Positions 26,670-36,068 of a DNA stretch of 36,780 bases are shown in pieces. The notes under the pieces were generated by a model, which worked only from the letters and a program-made list of their open reading frames with translations, ran no database searches and was not told where the DNA came from. Origin of the DNA: Candidatus Opitulatrix roisinitermitis (GTDB taxonomy: Bacteria > Actinomycetota > Actinomycetes > Actinomycetales > Bifidobacteriaceae); the NCBI GenBank assembly GCA_031288355.1, contig JAITRN010000028.1, forward strand, positions 1 through 36,780, in the 5' to 3' direction. Numbering within the stretch: position 1 is the stretch's first letter; each line of letters begins with the position of its first letter. The translations under genes were made by a program, and so were the position numbers.

Positions 26670-29180
26670 CTAAACCTTTATCTGCACACTATCGGCTGGA
26701 GCTCCGCCAGCTATCAAAGCATCTTTAGAAGCCTGATTTTTCACTAAAACCACATGACCGTTCCACACTACGTCAGTAAAAAGATTTTTCAGATTTGGCC
26801 CTTTATCGGTTAAATCAGCCGCCGACCAATCAATATTATAAGATAAATTTACACTTTTAAAAATTGACCGAAGAGGATAATTTACTCCAAAATCGCTCGG
26901 CAAAACAAAAGGACCTTGAAAAATAGAGCCGTTAAAAAAAGAGAACCCTGACTTTGCACTCTCAAAAAAGCCAACTGGTAAAGTCCAGCCATCCGCTATA
27001 GTGGCCCTTTCAAACATATTATCTTTCGGGTCATATCCCTCTTGGTAACTTTCATAACTGAATCTAAAAGTTGGGACTCTAAAATCGGCTGGAATAACAG
27101 CATTTGAAAACATTCTTGGACCTCGGCAATATGAACAAAAATCATCCGGCAAAGTAAAGCCTCTGGGAATTGTCACGTCTGAAAACATATAATCTACCAA
27201 AGCATGCTCACCAAAATTCGCCGGAAATAAATAATTTTCTGGAAAAACGGTCCCATGAAATATATTGCGCATATAAGAACCTGGAGCAAAATTATCTGGA
27301 AAAACTAGACTAGACGGAATTGAAGAATAGGCAAAAGCATAAGATAAATTAAGTTCCCCTCTTTTGGAAAAAGCGTCAAAATTTTTCGGCAGATGAAAAC
27401 CTGCCGGAAAATTGACATCTGCAAACATGTATGCCATGCTTGAAACGTTTGTGCCAAAATCATCTGGCAAGGAAAATCCTGGCGCAAAATCAGCTGATTC
27501 AAACATATGCTCCATACTAACACCCGCACTAACATTAAAAACTTTTTGATTTAGGATACCCTTCGGAAACGAAAAATTCGTAGGAATTGCGGCTGATTTA
27601 AACATGCCGTCTACCCGTTCGCAATTTTGACCAAATTTAACTGGAAAAACAAAACCTGGTGGAAAAACGGCATTCTCAAACATATATGACATATTAAAAG
27701 CATTTTCGCCAAAATCATCTGAAAAACTTATACTATTTATTTTGCCAAAATTATAAAACATATGATCCAGCGATTTTGCAAAATCAACATTTAAATGCAT
27801 AAGATCTAATGAAATTCCTGAATCAGGATTAAAATTAGAAAACAGATATTGACTATCATAGTTATCTGGCATAACTCCACCTATTTGTCCAATAGTTATT
27901 TCACCACCATTAACGCAAGCTAAAATTGCCCCTGTATCACTATAAGAAACATCTATCGGGGAAAAGCAATTCGGCAAATAGTCTATAAATTTAATACTAG
28001 TTATAGCACTTCTGGCAACTCCTGTATTCAAAAAATTAACTGGATCAGAATCTTCAATTTTTAAAAATGGCACAACTCCTAAATCTTGTGATGAATAGGC
28101 TATAAATTTAGCCATCTGAGCTCTTGAAACGGTGTTGTTCGGTTTATATTCCCCATCTGGATAGCCCGAAACAATTGAATCTTTTAAAAGATATGCCACA
28201 GCCTGCTTTTGTTCAGCGGTAGTCAATTTAGCAGAATCAGTAATTTTCTCTAAATACACATTACTAACACCCCGCGACCCAAAATATCTGTAAATTTCTA
28301 AAGCTAATTGCACGCGAGTTATAAATTTGCTGCCAGAAAAAACCTTGTCGCCTTTTTTGGTGCAAGCTTTATATGGTTTGCCTTTAGCTGTACAGTCATA
28401 TCCCTGCACAATTCTTAAACTCGCCGCCCACAAAACAGCGTTTTTATGTTCATTGTTAGCCAAATCCACAAAAGGATTTTTTATTCCGGAAACAGATGGG
28501 CTGCCAGCTGAACGGTAAATAAATGAAGCCATTTGTTCGCGGCTGACTTTTGTGCTAGGATGATAGCCTCCGTCTTGATAACCTGTGGTTATTCCATAAC
28601 TAGCTATCCAATTAATCTGCTCTTGGGAGTCCGCTGGCTGAGTGCTTATATCATTAAATTGCGGTCTTGTGACAGTGTTCAAATAAATACTTAATGAATC
28701 TGCTGATTCGTAGTACATTCGATTCCTTTCATCAGGACTGGAAGAGCTTACCCATGCTTTATAATTACCTGTCATTACATTGCTAAAAGTATATTCAAAT
28801 ACATTTCCATATAACGTTGCTGACCGATAAAAATTACTTTGGTAGAGAGAATTATTCAGATAAAAGTAAATACTTGTTTGATCATAATCTGACGGAGTAT
28901 GAAAATTTATTTTAACTGAATTGCTGCCAATTTTTGTTATTGAAACCGAAAATTCGTCAGCCGCTTTTGAATTAGCCTCACTTGAACTAGTCGCACTTGA
29001 ACTAGCCGCAGTTGAATTAACCATATTCAAATTAACAGCATTCGCTTTGGGCGCAGATACTGCGCTAAATGAAGAAAAGCAAAAGATGGCTATTAAACAA
29101 AAAGCTAATTTTTTGAATACATTTTTTGGATAAAAAAAGCCTTTATATTTATTTATTGAATTTATTTTTGGATTGTTCAT
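26670..29180 (-). CDS. Array paralog 5: SLH/BspA-like surface protein (836 aa)
   Basis: Same architecture as paralogs 3-4. Confidence 0.88.
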   Translation of the reverse strand: MNNPKINSINKYKGFFYPKNVFKKLAFCLIAIFCFSSFSAVSAPKANAVNLNMVNSTAASSSATSSSEANSKAADEFSVSITKIGSNSVKINFHTPSDYDQTSIYFYLNNSLYQSNFYRSATLYGNVFEYTFSNVMTGNYKAWVSSSSPDERNRMYYESADSLSIYLNTVTRPQFNDISTQPADSQEQINWIASYGITTGYQDGGYHPSTKVSREQMASFIYRSAGSPSVSGIKNPFVDLANNEHKNAVLWAASLRIVQGYDCTAKGKPYKACTKKGDKVFSGSKFITRVQLALEIYRYFGSRGVSNVYLEKITDSAKLTTAEQKQAVAYLLKDSIVSGYPDGEYKPNNTVSRAQMAKFIAYSSQDLGVVPFLKIEDSDPVNFLNTGVARSAITSIKFIDYLPNCFSPIDVSYSDTGAILACVNGGEITIGQIGGVMPDNYDSQYLFSNFNPDSGISLDLMHLNVDFAKSLDHMFYNFGKINSISFSDDFGENAFNMSYMFENAVFPPGFVFPVKFGQNCERVDGMFKSAAIPTNFSFPKGILNQKVFNVSAGVSMEHMFESADFAPGFSLPDDFGTNVSSMAYMFADVNFPAGFHLPKNFDAFSKRGELNLSYAFAYSSIPSSLVFPDNFAPGSYMRNIFHGTVFPENYLFPANFGEHALVDYMFSDVTIPRGFTLPDDFCSYCRGPRMFSNAVIPADFRVPTFRFSYESYQEGYDPKDNMFERATIADGWTLPVGFFESAKSGFSFFNGSIFQGPFVLPSDFGVNYPLRSIFKSVNLSYNIDWSAADLTDKGPNLKNLFTDVVWNGHVVLVKNQASKDALIAGGAPADSVQIKV

Positions 29181-29221
29181 AATCTACACCTTCTATTGAC
29201 CTTTATATTTTACTAAAACAA

Positions 29222-29249
29222 TTTATACTATGGTTTAACGATAATCCAA
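29222..29249 (-). promoter_or_regulatory. Predicted promoter of 26670-29180 (-35 TTGGAT, 16 bp, -10 TATAAA) with adjacent A13/T13 tract
   Basis: Position and sequence align with the other array promoters; A13 at 29248-29260 overlaps the -35 edge. Confidence 0.5.
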
Positions 29250-29328
29250 AAAAAAAAAAACGATTTTTGGAATTTGTTTATAACAAAAATATTATTAATC
29301 CATAAAAAATAAATTGCGAAAAACTTTC

Positions 29329-31836
29329 CTAAACCTTTATCTGCACTCTATCAGCTGGTGCTCCGCCAGCTATCAAAGCATCTTTAGAAGCTTGATTTTT
29401 CACTAAAACCACGTGATTATTCCACACCGTGTTAGTAAAGAGATTTGAAAAATTTGAGCCTTTATTAGCCAAATCAGCCGCCGACCAATCAATATTATAA
29501 GATAAATTCACATTCATAAAAATTGAATAAAGACGATAATTTATTCCAAAATCACTTGGCAAAACAAAAGGGCCTTGAAAAATTGTGCCATTAAACATAT
29601 CTGACAAATAACTCGCTTTTGACATAAAGCCAACTGGCAAAGTCCAGCCGCTAGCTATAGTGGCCCCCTCAAACATATTATCTTCCAAAGATGTTGAAAG
29701 CCAAACAAAACTAAAAGTCGGAATTCTAAAGTCAGCCGGAATAACAGCCTGTGAAAACATTCCCTCACCGCTACAAAGTTCACAAAAACCATCTGGCAAA
29801 GTAAAACCGCTTGGAATATTCACTCCTGAAAACATATGTCCCGCATCAGCGAGTTTAGCAAAATTTTCAGGAAACGAATAATTCTCTGGGAAAACGGCGC
29901 CCTGAAAAATATTCCACATGGAAAAGGTTAACTGCTTATCAGAAATATATGAGCCAAAATTTTCTGGAAAAACTAAACTGGACGGAATCCTAGAATAGGC
30001 AAAAGCAGAATTTAAACGTATTTCTCTGTTAAATCCACTAGAAAATGTAGCAAAATTTTTCGGAAGCTGAAAGCCGGCCGGAAAATTAACATTTCTGAAA
30101 ATACTGTTCATATAAACAGCATTAACACCAAAATCATCTGGCAATGAAAAACCCGACTCAAAAACAGCTGAATCAAACATATTTGACATATCAACTAAAA
30201 AGCCAGCTTCAAGATTATCTTTATTTAGCAAAAATTGTGGCAAAGAAAAACCCGCCGGCAGCGTGGCTCCGCGGAACATGCCGGCAGCGGATGTGCAATT
30301 TTGCCCGAATTTAGCCGGAAAAACAAAACCTGACGGAAAAACAGTGTTTGCAAACATACTCCCCATATTTTCAGCATTTTGACCAAAAGTGTCCGTATAA
30401 ATTAAATTATTTATTTTGCCAAAATGATAAAACATAGAATTTAATTCTTTTGCGAAATTAGCATTTAAATGTGCCAAATCTAATGAAACTCCTAGATCAG
30501 AATTAAAATTAGAAAAAAGATATTGACTATCATAATCATCTAGCATAACCCCGCCTATTTGGCCAATAGTTATTTCACCGCCATTCACACAGGCTAAAAT
30601 TGCCCCTGAATCGCCAAAAGAAACGTCTATTGGGGAAGAGCAAACTGGTAAATAATCTATAAATTTAATGCTAGTTATAGCGTTTCTGGCAACTCCTGTA
30701 TTCAAAAAATTGACGGGAGAGGAATTTTCAATTTTCAAAAATGGCACGACTTGCAAATCTTGGGATGAATAAGCCATAAATTTAGCCATCTGGACGCGCG
30801 AAACAGTGTTATTCGGTTTATATTCCCCATCCGGATAACCCGAAATAATTAGATCTTTTAAAAGATAGGCTACAGCTTTTTTTTGTTCATCACTAGCTAA
30901 TTTAGCAGAATCAGTGATCTTGTTTAGATATTTGGTAATATCATCTCTATGAAGATCAGGTGATCCAAAATATCGGTAAATCTCTAAAGCTAATTGAGCG
31001 CGAGTTATAAATTTGCTGCCATAAAAAATCTTAGCACCATTTTTGGTGCAAGCTTTATATGGTTTGCCCCTAGCTGTGCAATCATATCCCTGAACTATTC
31101 CTCGGCTAACAGCCCATAAAACAGCGCTTTTATGTTCATTATTAGCTAAATCCACAAAAGGATTTTTTATTCCCGACACAGACGGCTTGCCGGCAGAACG
31201 ATAAATAAATGAAGCCATTTGTTCGCGGCTGACTTTTGTGTTAGGATGATAGCCCCCATCTTGATAGCCAGTAGTTATTCCATAGCTGGCTATCCAATTG
31301 ATTTGCTCTTGGGAATCCGCTGGCTGAGCGTTTATATCATTAAATTGCGGCTTGTCAACAGCATTTATATAAATACCGACTGATTCAAATGAACTTACCG
31401 TTATGTCCGCAGAGCCATCGCGCGGATCAGAACGCACGCTGGCCTTATAATTGCCCGCAGCTACATTAGCAAAAGTGTATTCAGTGGCACCGCCTTCAGA
31501 TATCCAGTTAGTATAACTGGAGTCATTTAGCATAGTATTATGTAGAAAAAAACCAGTTGACCCTTGTTCATAACCTGCTGGAGTATAAAAATTTATTTTA
31601 ACTGAGTTGCTGCCAATTTTGGTTATTGAAACCGAGAATTCATCAGCCGCTTTTGAATTAGCCGCACTTGAACTAACCATATTCAAATTAACAGCATTCG
31701 CCTTTGGTGCAGACACTGCGCCGAATGAAGAAAAGCAAAAGATGGCTATTAAACAAAAAGCTAATTTTTTGAATACATTTTTTGAGCAAAAACTAGCTTT
31801 ATATTTATTTGCTAAATTTATTTTTGGATTGTTCAT
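29329..31836 (-). CDS. Array paralog 6: SLH/BspA-like surface protein (835 aa)
   Basis: Same architecture; 13 bp downstream of paralog 7, probably co-transcribed; AAGGGAAAA ribosome-binding-like sequence before ATG. Confidence 0.88.
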   Translation of the reverse strand: MNNPKINLANKYKASFCSKNVFKKLAFCLIAIFCFSSFGAVSAPKANAVNLNMVSSSAANSKAADEFSVSITKIGSNSVKINFYTPAGYEQGSTGFFLHNTMLNDSSYTNWISEGGATEYTFANVAAGNYKASVRSDPRDGSADITVSSFESVGIYINAVDKPQFNDINAQPADSQEQINWIASYGITTGYQDGGYHPNTKVSREQMASFIYRSAGKPSVSGIKNPFVDLANNEHKSAVLWAVSRGIVQGYDCTARGKPYKACTKNGAKIFYGSKFITRAQLALEIYRYFGSPDLHRDDITKYLNKITDSAKLASDEQKKAVAYLLKDLIISGYPDGEYKPNNTVSRVQMAKFMAYSSQDLQVVPFLKIENSSPVNFLNTGVARNAITSIKFIDYLPVCSSPIDVSFGDSGAILACVNGGEITIGQIGGVMLDDYDSQYLFSNFNSDLGVSLDLAHLNANFAKELNSMFYHFGKINNLIYTDTFGQNAENMGSMFANTVFPSGFVFPAKFGQNCTSAAGMFRGATLPAGFSLPQFLLNKDNLEAGFLVDMSNMFDSAVFESGFSLPDDFGVNAVYMNSIFRNVNFPAGFQLPKNFATFSSGFNREIRLNSAFAYSRIPSSLVFPENFGSYISDKQLTFSMWNIFQGAVFPENYSFPENFAKLADAGHMFSGVNIPSGFTLPDGFCELCSGEGMFSQAVIPADFRIPTFSFVWLSTSLEDNMFEGATIASGWTLPVGFMSKASYLSDMFNGTIFQGPFVLPSDFGINYRLYSIFMNVNLSYNIDWSAADLANKGSNFSNLFTNTVWNNHVVLVKNQASKDALIAGGAPADRVQIKV

Positions 31837-31849
31837 ATTATTTTTTCCC

Positions 31850-34315
31850 TTAAACCTTTATCTGCACTCTATCAGCTGGTGCTCCGCCAGCTATCAAAGC
31901 ATCTTTAGAGGCTTGATTTTTCACTAAAACCACGTGATTATTCCACACCGTGTTAGTAAAAAGAGTTGAAGGATTTGAATTGGTTAAATCAGCCGCTGAC
32001 CAATCAATATTATAAGATAAATTCACATTTATAAAAATTGAATAAAGACGATAATTTATTCCAAAATCATTCGGTAAAACAAAAGGACCTTGAAAAACCG
32101 TACTATTAAAAATACGAGTCCCTACAATCGAATTCTCAAAAAAATTGGTTGGTAAAGTCCAACCACTGGCTATAGTGGCTCTTTCAAACATATCTTCTTC
32201 CAAATCTCCTCCTGGGATATTTAATTTAAAAGATGGAACTCTAAAATCGGCAGGAATAACAGCTTGTGAAAACATTCCTTCCCCTTTACAATATGAACAA
32301 AAATCATCTGACAAAGTAAAGCCTTGAGGAATCGTTACTTCTGAAAACATATAACCCGCCCTAGCATATTCACCAAAATTGGCGGGAAATGAATAATTCT
32401 CCGGAAAAACTGCACCTCGAAACATATTATTCATCCAAAAACGTTTCTGATCTGATAAGGAATAATCAACCGAACCAAAATTTTCGGGAAAAACTAAACT
32501 AGACGGAATTGAAGAATAGGCAAAAGCATAATTTAAAGTGCTTCCTGAATTATCAGAAGAGGTGGCAAAATTTTTCGAAAGCTGAAAGCCAGCTGGAAAA
32601 TTAACATTTGCGAAAATGTATGACAAATCGCCAGGATTCATGCCAAAATCATCTGGAAACCTAAATCCTGGCGCAAAAACAGCTGAATCAAACATATGCT
32701 CCATATTAACAGAAAAGCCGTATTTTATACTATTGTTATTCGTCAAAAATTGGGGTAAAGAAAAATCTGCTGGCAGAGCGGCCGCCCTAAACATACTTTC
32801 TGCATATTCACAATTTTGACCAAACTTTTCAGGAAAAACAAAACCTGATGGGAAAACAGTATTCTCAAACATGCCCGATGTATTTTCAGCATTTTGGCCA
32901 AAATTATCTGAAAAAATTATATTATTTATTTTGCCAAAATGATAAAACATATAATTCAACGATTTGGCAAAGTTGGTATTTAAATGCGTTAGATCTAATG
33001 AAACTCCTGGATCAGAATTAAAATTAGAAAAAAGATACTGATTATCAAGACTGTCTGGCATAACTCCGCCTATTTGGCCAATAGTTATTTCACCCCCATT
33101 GACACAGGCTAAAATTGCCCCTGTATCCCCATAAGAAACATCTATTGGGGAAGAACAGGCAGGCAAATAATCTATAAATTCAATTTTGGTTATAGAAGAA
33201 CGCGTCTTTCTTGTATTTAAAAAATTAACTGGACTAGAATTTTCAATTTTTAAAAATGGCACAACTTCTAAATCTTGGGATGAATAAGCCATAAATTTAG
33301 CCATTTGGACGCGCGAAACAGTGTTGTTCGGTTTATATTCCCCATCCGAATAACCCGAAATAATTAAATCTTTTAAAAGATATGCCACGGCTTTTTTTTG
33401 TTCATCACTAGCTAATTTAGCAGAATCAGTGATCTTATCTAAATATCCGCTAATTTGACCAGAATAAAGATCTGGCGATCCGAAATACCGATAAATCTCT
33501 AAAGCTAATTGAGCGCGAGTTATAAATTTGCTGCCATAAAAAATCTTAGCACCTTTTTTAGTGCAAGCTTTATATGGTTTACTTTTAGCAGTGCAATCAT
33601 ATCCCTGGACTATTCCTCGGCTAACAGCCCATAAAACAGCGTTTTTATGTTCATTATTGGCTAAATCTGCAAAAGGGTTTTTTGTTCCCGACACAGACGG
33701 TTTACCAGCTGAACGATAAATAAATGAGGCCATTTGTTCACGGCTGACTTTTGTGCTAGGATGATAACCTCCGTCTTGATAACCGGTGGTTATTCCATAA
33801 CTAGCTATCCAATTAATTTGCTCTTGAGAATCAATCGGTTGACTGTCTATATCATTGAATTGAGGTCTTATAACGGCATTTAAATAAATACTTACTGAAG
33901 AATTTGATTGACGCGATATACGCGATCCCTCACTAGAATTAGATGTTACTCTTGCTGTATAATTTCCTGTATCTACGTTATTAAAAATATATTCTGTGGA
34001 ATTTCCATTTATCCAACCAGAAGAAATAACGTCTTTTTGAAAATCATTGACTAAAGAAAAAACAATTGCGCTTTGGCTATAATCTGGCGGGGTTTGAAAA
34101 TCTACTTTAATTGAATTGCCTCCGATTCTCATCGCAATAACATTAAAATAACCTGCGGTATTTGAATTAACTGCATTTGCCTTTGGTGCAGACACTGCGC
34201 CAAATGAAGAAAAGCAAAAGATGGCTATCAAACAAAAAGCTAATTTTTTGAATATATTTTTTGAATAAAAAAAGTCCTTATATTTATTTATTGAATTTAT
34301 TTTTAGATTGTGCAT
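31850..34315 (-). CDS. Array paralog 7: SLH/BspA-like surface protein (start corrected from 34339)
   Basis: Same architecture. The track start MNRKGKNN encodes the ribosome-binding-like AAGGGAAAAAATAAT that precedes ATG in paralog 6; the homologous start is MHNLKINSINKYK at 34315. Confidence 0.85.
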   Translation of the reverse strand: MHNLKINSINKYKDFFYSKNIFKKLAFCLIAIFCFSSFGAVSAPKANAVNSNTAGYFNVIAMRIGGNSIKVDFQTPPDYSQSAIVFSLVNDFQKDVISSGWINGNSTEYIFNNVDTGNYTARVTSNSSEGSRISRQSNSSVSIYLNAVIRPQFNDIDSQPIDSQEQINWIASYGITTGYQDGGYHPSTKVSREQMASFIYRSAGKPSVSGTKNPFADLANNEHKNAVLWAVSRGIVQGYDCTAKSKPYKACTKKGAKIFYGSKFITRAQLALEIYRYFGSPDLYSGQISGYLDKITDSAKLASDEQKKAVAYLLKDLIISGYSDGEYKPNNTVSRVQMAKFMAYSSQDLEVVPFLKIENSSPVNFLNTRKTRSSITKIEFIDYLPACSSPIDVSYGDTGAILACVNGGEITIGQIGGVMPDSLDNQYLFSNFNSDPGVSLDLTHLNTNFAKSLNYMFYHFGKINNIIFSDNFGQNAENTSGMFENTVFPSGFVFPEKFGQNCEYAESMFRAAALPADFSLPQFLTNNNSIKYGFSVNMEHMFDSAVFAPGFRFPDDFGMNPGDLSYIFANVNFPAGFQLSKNFATSSDNSGSTLNYAFAYSSIPSSLVFPENFGSVDYSLSDQKRFWMNNMFRGAVFPENYSFPANFGEYARAGYMFSEVTIPQGFTLSDDFCSYCKGEGMFSQAVIPADFRVPSFKLNIPGGDLEEDMFERATIASGWTLPTNFFENSIVGTRIFNSTVFQGPFVLPNDFGINYRLYSIFINVNLSYNIDWSAADLTNSNPSTLFTNTVWNNHVVLVKNQASKDALIAGGAPADRVQIKV

Positions 34316-34343
34316 ATTATTTTTTCCCTTTCTATTCATTTAC

Positions 34344-36068
34344 TTATTCCACTTTACAAGACTCACCAGGTATTAATATATCTTCATTTGTAGCACCAGT
34401 TATAGAATTTATAAAAAGATTTCTATACGTATCATTTTTAACATATACACAATGCTTATTCCAAACAACATTTCCAAACAATTCATTAACATCTGGAATA
34501 ATTCCACCTTTACCGTCTGATTTAATCACAAAATCAGTATCTGACCAATCAATACTAGTTTTCAGATTTGCTGTCATAAACATACTTTTCATAATTTGTG
34601 ATTCAGCTGCAAAATCTTTAGGAAGTTCAACTAAGCCTAATGTAGACCACTCAAACATATGATCGGTCACTCTAGTTTTAGAAGCATTTAATTTTTCCAA
34701 GTCTAATGAGACTCCGGCGCTATTACCTAACTTACTAAATAAATACGCACTACTATAAATATTTGCCACAACCCCGCCATAAGCTCCAACAACTATTTCA
34801 TCTCCATCCACACAGGCATAAATTGCGTTTTGGAAACCATCTTCGGACACATCCACTCGATTATCGCACTTCGGCAAAGTATTTATAAAAGAAATTTTAG
34901 TTATACTAGAACGCGATTTACCTGTATCTAGAAAATCTGAATCAATTTCTTTTGCTTCTCTTAAATAAGGTGTTGTGCCTAATTTACCGGCTATTCTTTT
35001 CAAAAATTGGGTCATCTGAATCCGAGAAACTCTTCTTTTAGGTCTAAATGTTTTGTCCTCATATCCTGTAGTTATGCTCTCTTTAATTAACCAAGCAATT
35101 GGCTTTTGCTGATCCAAAGGAATTTCGTCTTTGTCAACCAGCGAATCAAGATACTCAGTTACTTCATCACTAGAAATTTCTGGCGTTAAAGCCAATTTAT
35201 ACAAAAATTGCGCCATATTCCCGCGGCTAGTTTCTCCATCAGGCAAAAAATAATGATCATCAGCGGCTTGGCAAATAGAATTAGGCACGCCTTTGCCTGT
35301 GCATGTATAGCCTTGCAATATTCCTTTGGATGACAGCCAGTCAATAGCTCCTTCATGAACCCCAAATTTGCCAGAATCTAAAAATTTCACTGGTTTATCA
35401 CCTTCTGATATTTCAGGTTTGCCAAAAGCTCTATATAAAAAAGAGGCCATTTCTTTGCGCTGCACAATATCTCTTGGCCTAAAATCGCCGCCTGACCCAA
35501 GAGCAATTTTATAAGATGAAGCCCAATTTAGCGAATCTTTTTCATCATCATTCAGCAAATAAAAATCGTCAAATGTTTTAGCATCTCCTGGACTAAAAGC
35601 AATATGGCCGTCATTGGTCTCTTTCTCACTTAAAGGAAAAACGTCTGACTCTTTTGGGGGACTTTCTTGACCGCCTGCTTCAGCATAAACTCTGGCTGAA
35701 TAAAAGCCTGCCGGAACATTAGAAAATATACAACTATTTTTAACATCTTTAATAGGTACACACACTTTTTCAGAAATCGCTGTAGAACTTGCTTTCTCCT
35801 CCCAAACGCTACCAAAATTATTTAATAACTGAACTTTATATTCAAACGATTCAGCTAAATTAGATGGTGGCCCCCATTTTACGACTTCCTGTTTTGTTTC
35901 AGAATTAGCACTTACACTAGCCCAACTTGGCGGATTTGGAGCTTCATCAGCCTTCGCTGGCGGCGCAAAGCTGGCAAAAACTAAACTAACTATCAGCCCG
36001 AAACTGACCAAAAACATATATGCAGACATATATGCAGTTCTACTAGTTCTATTTCTTAAATTATTCAT
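34344..36068 (-). CDS. Array paralog 8: short Fn3 + 3x SLH + one minimal module (start corrected from 36089)
   Basis: 'MNNLRNRTSRTAYMSAYMFLVSFGLIVSLVFASFAPPAKA' signal peptide preceded by AAAGGT; Fn3 'PNPPSWASVSANSETKQEVVKWGPPSN'; SLH repeats; header 'ITKISFINTLPKCDNRVDVS...IYACV'. Confidence 0.85.
   Translation of the reverse strand: MNNLRNRTSRTAYMSAYMFLVSFGLIVSLVFASFAPPAKADEAPNPPSWASVSANSETKQEVVKWGPPSNLAESFEYKVQLLNNFGSVWEEKASSTAISEKVCVPIKDVKNSCIFSNVPAGFYSARVYAEAGGQESPPKESDVFPLSEKETNDGHIAFSPGDAKTFDDFYLLNDDEKDSLNWASSYKIALGSGGDFRPRDIVQRKEMASFLYRAFGKPEISEGDKPVKFLDSGKFGVHEGAIDWLSSKGILQGYTCTGKGVPNSICQAADDHYFLPDGETSRGNMAQFLYKLALTPEISSDEVTEYLDSLVDKDEIPLDQQKPIAWLIKESITTGYEDKTFRPKRRVSRIQMTQFLKRIAGKLGTTPYLREAKEIDSDFLDTGKSRSSITKISFINTLPKCDNRVDVSEDGFQNAIYACVDGDEIVVGAYGGVVANIYSSAYLFSKLGNSAGVSLDLEKLNASKTRVTDHMFEWSTLGLVELPKDFAAESQIMKSMFMTANLKTSIDWSDTDFVIKSDGKGGIIPDVNELFGNVVWNKHCVYVKNDTYRNLFINSITGATNEDILIPGESCKVE

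Noticed and set aside
27305-27535. Minus-strand 76-aa ORF within 26670-29180
   Set aside because: Alternate-frame ORF inside a clearly coding paralog.
14538-36068. Diversity-generating retroelement or invertible-DNA system driving the variation
   Set aside because: No reverse transcriptase, recombinase/invertase ORF, TR/VR pair or inverted recombination sites seen in the window; variation looks consistent with homologous recombination between paralogs.
14538-36068. Array genes as mycoplasma-type DUF285 lipoproteins
   Set aside because: Signal peptides end in AxA-like sites (e.g. 'EANA') with no clear lipobox, and SLH domains indicate non-covalent wall anchoring.
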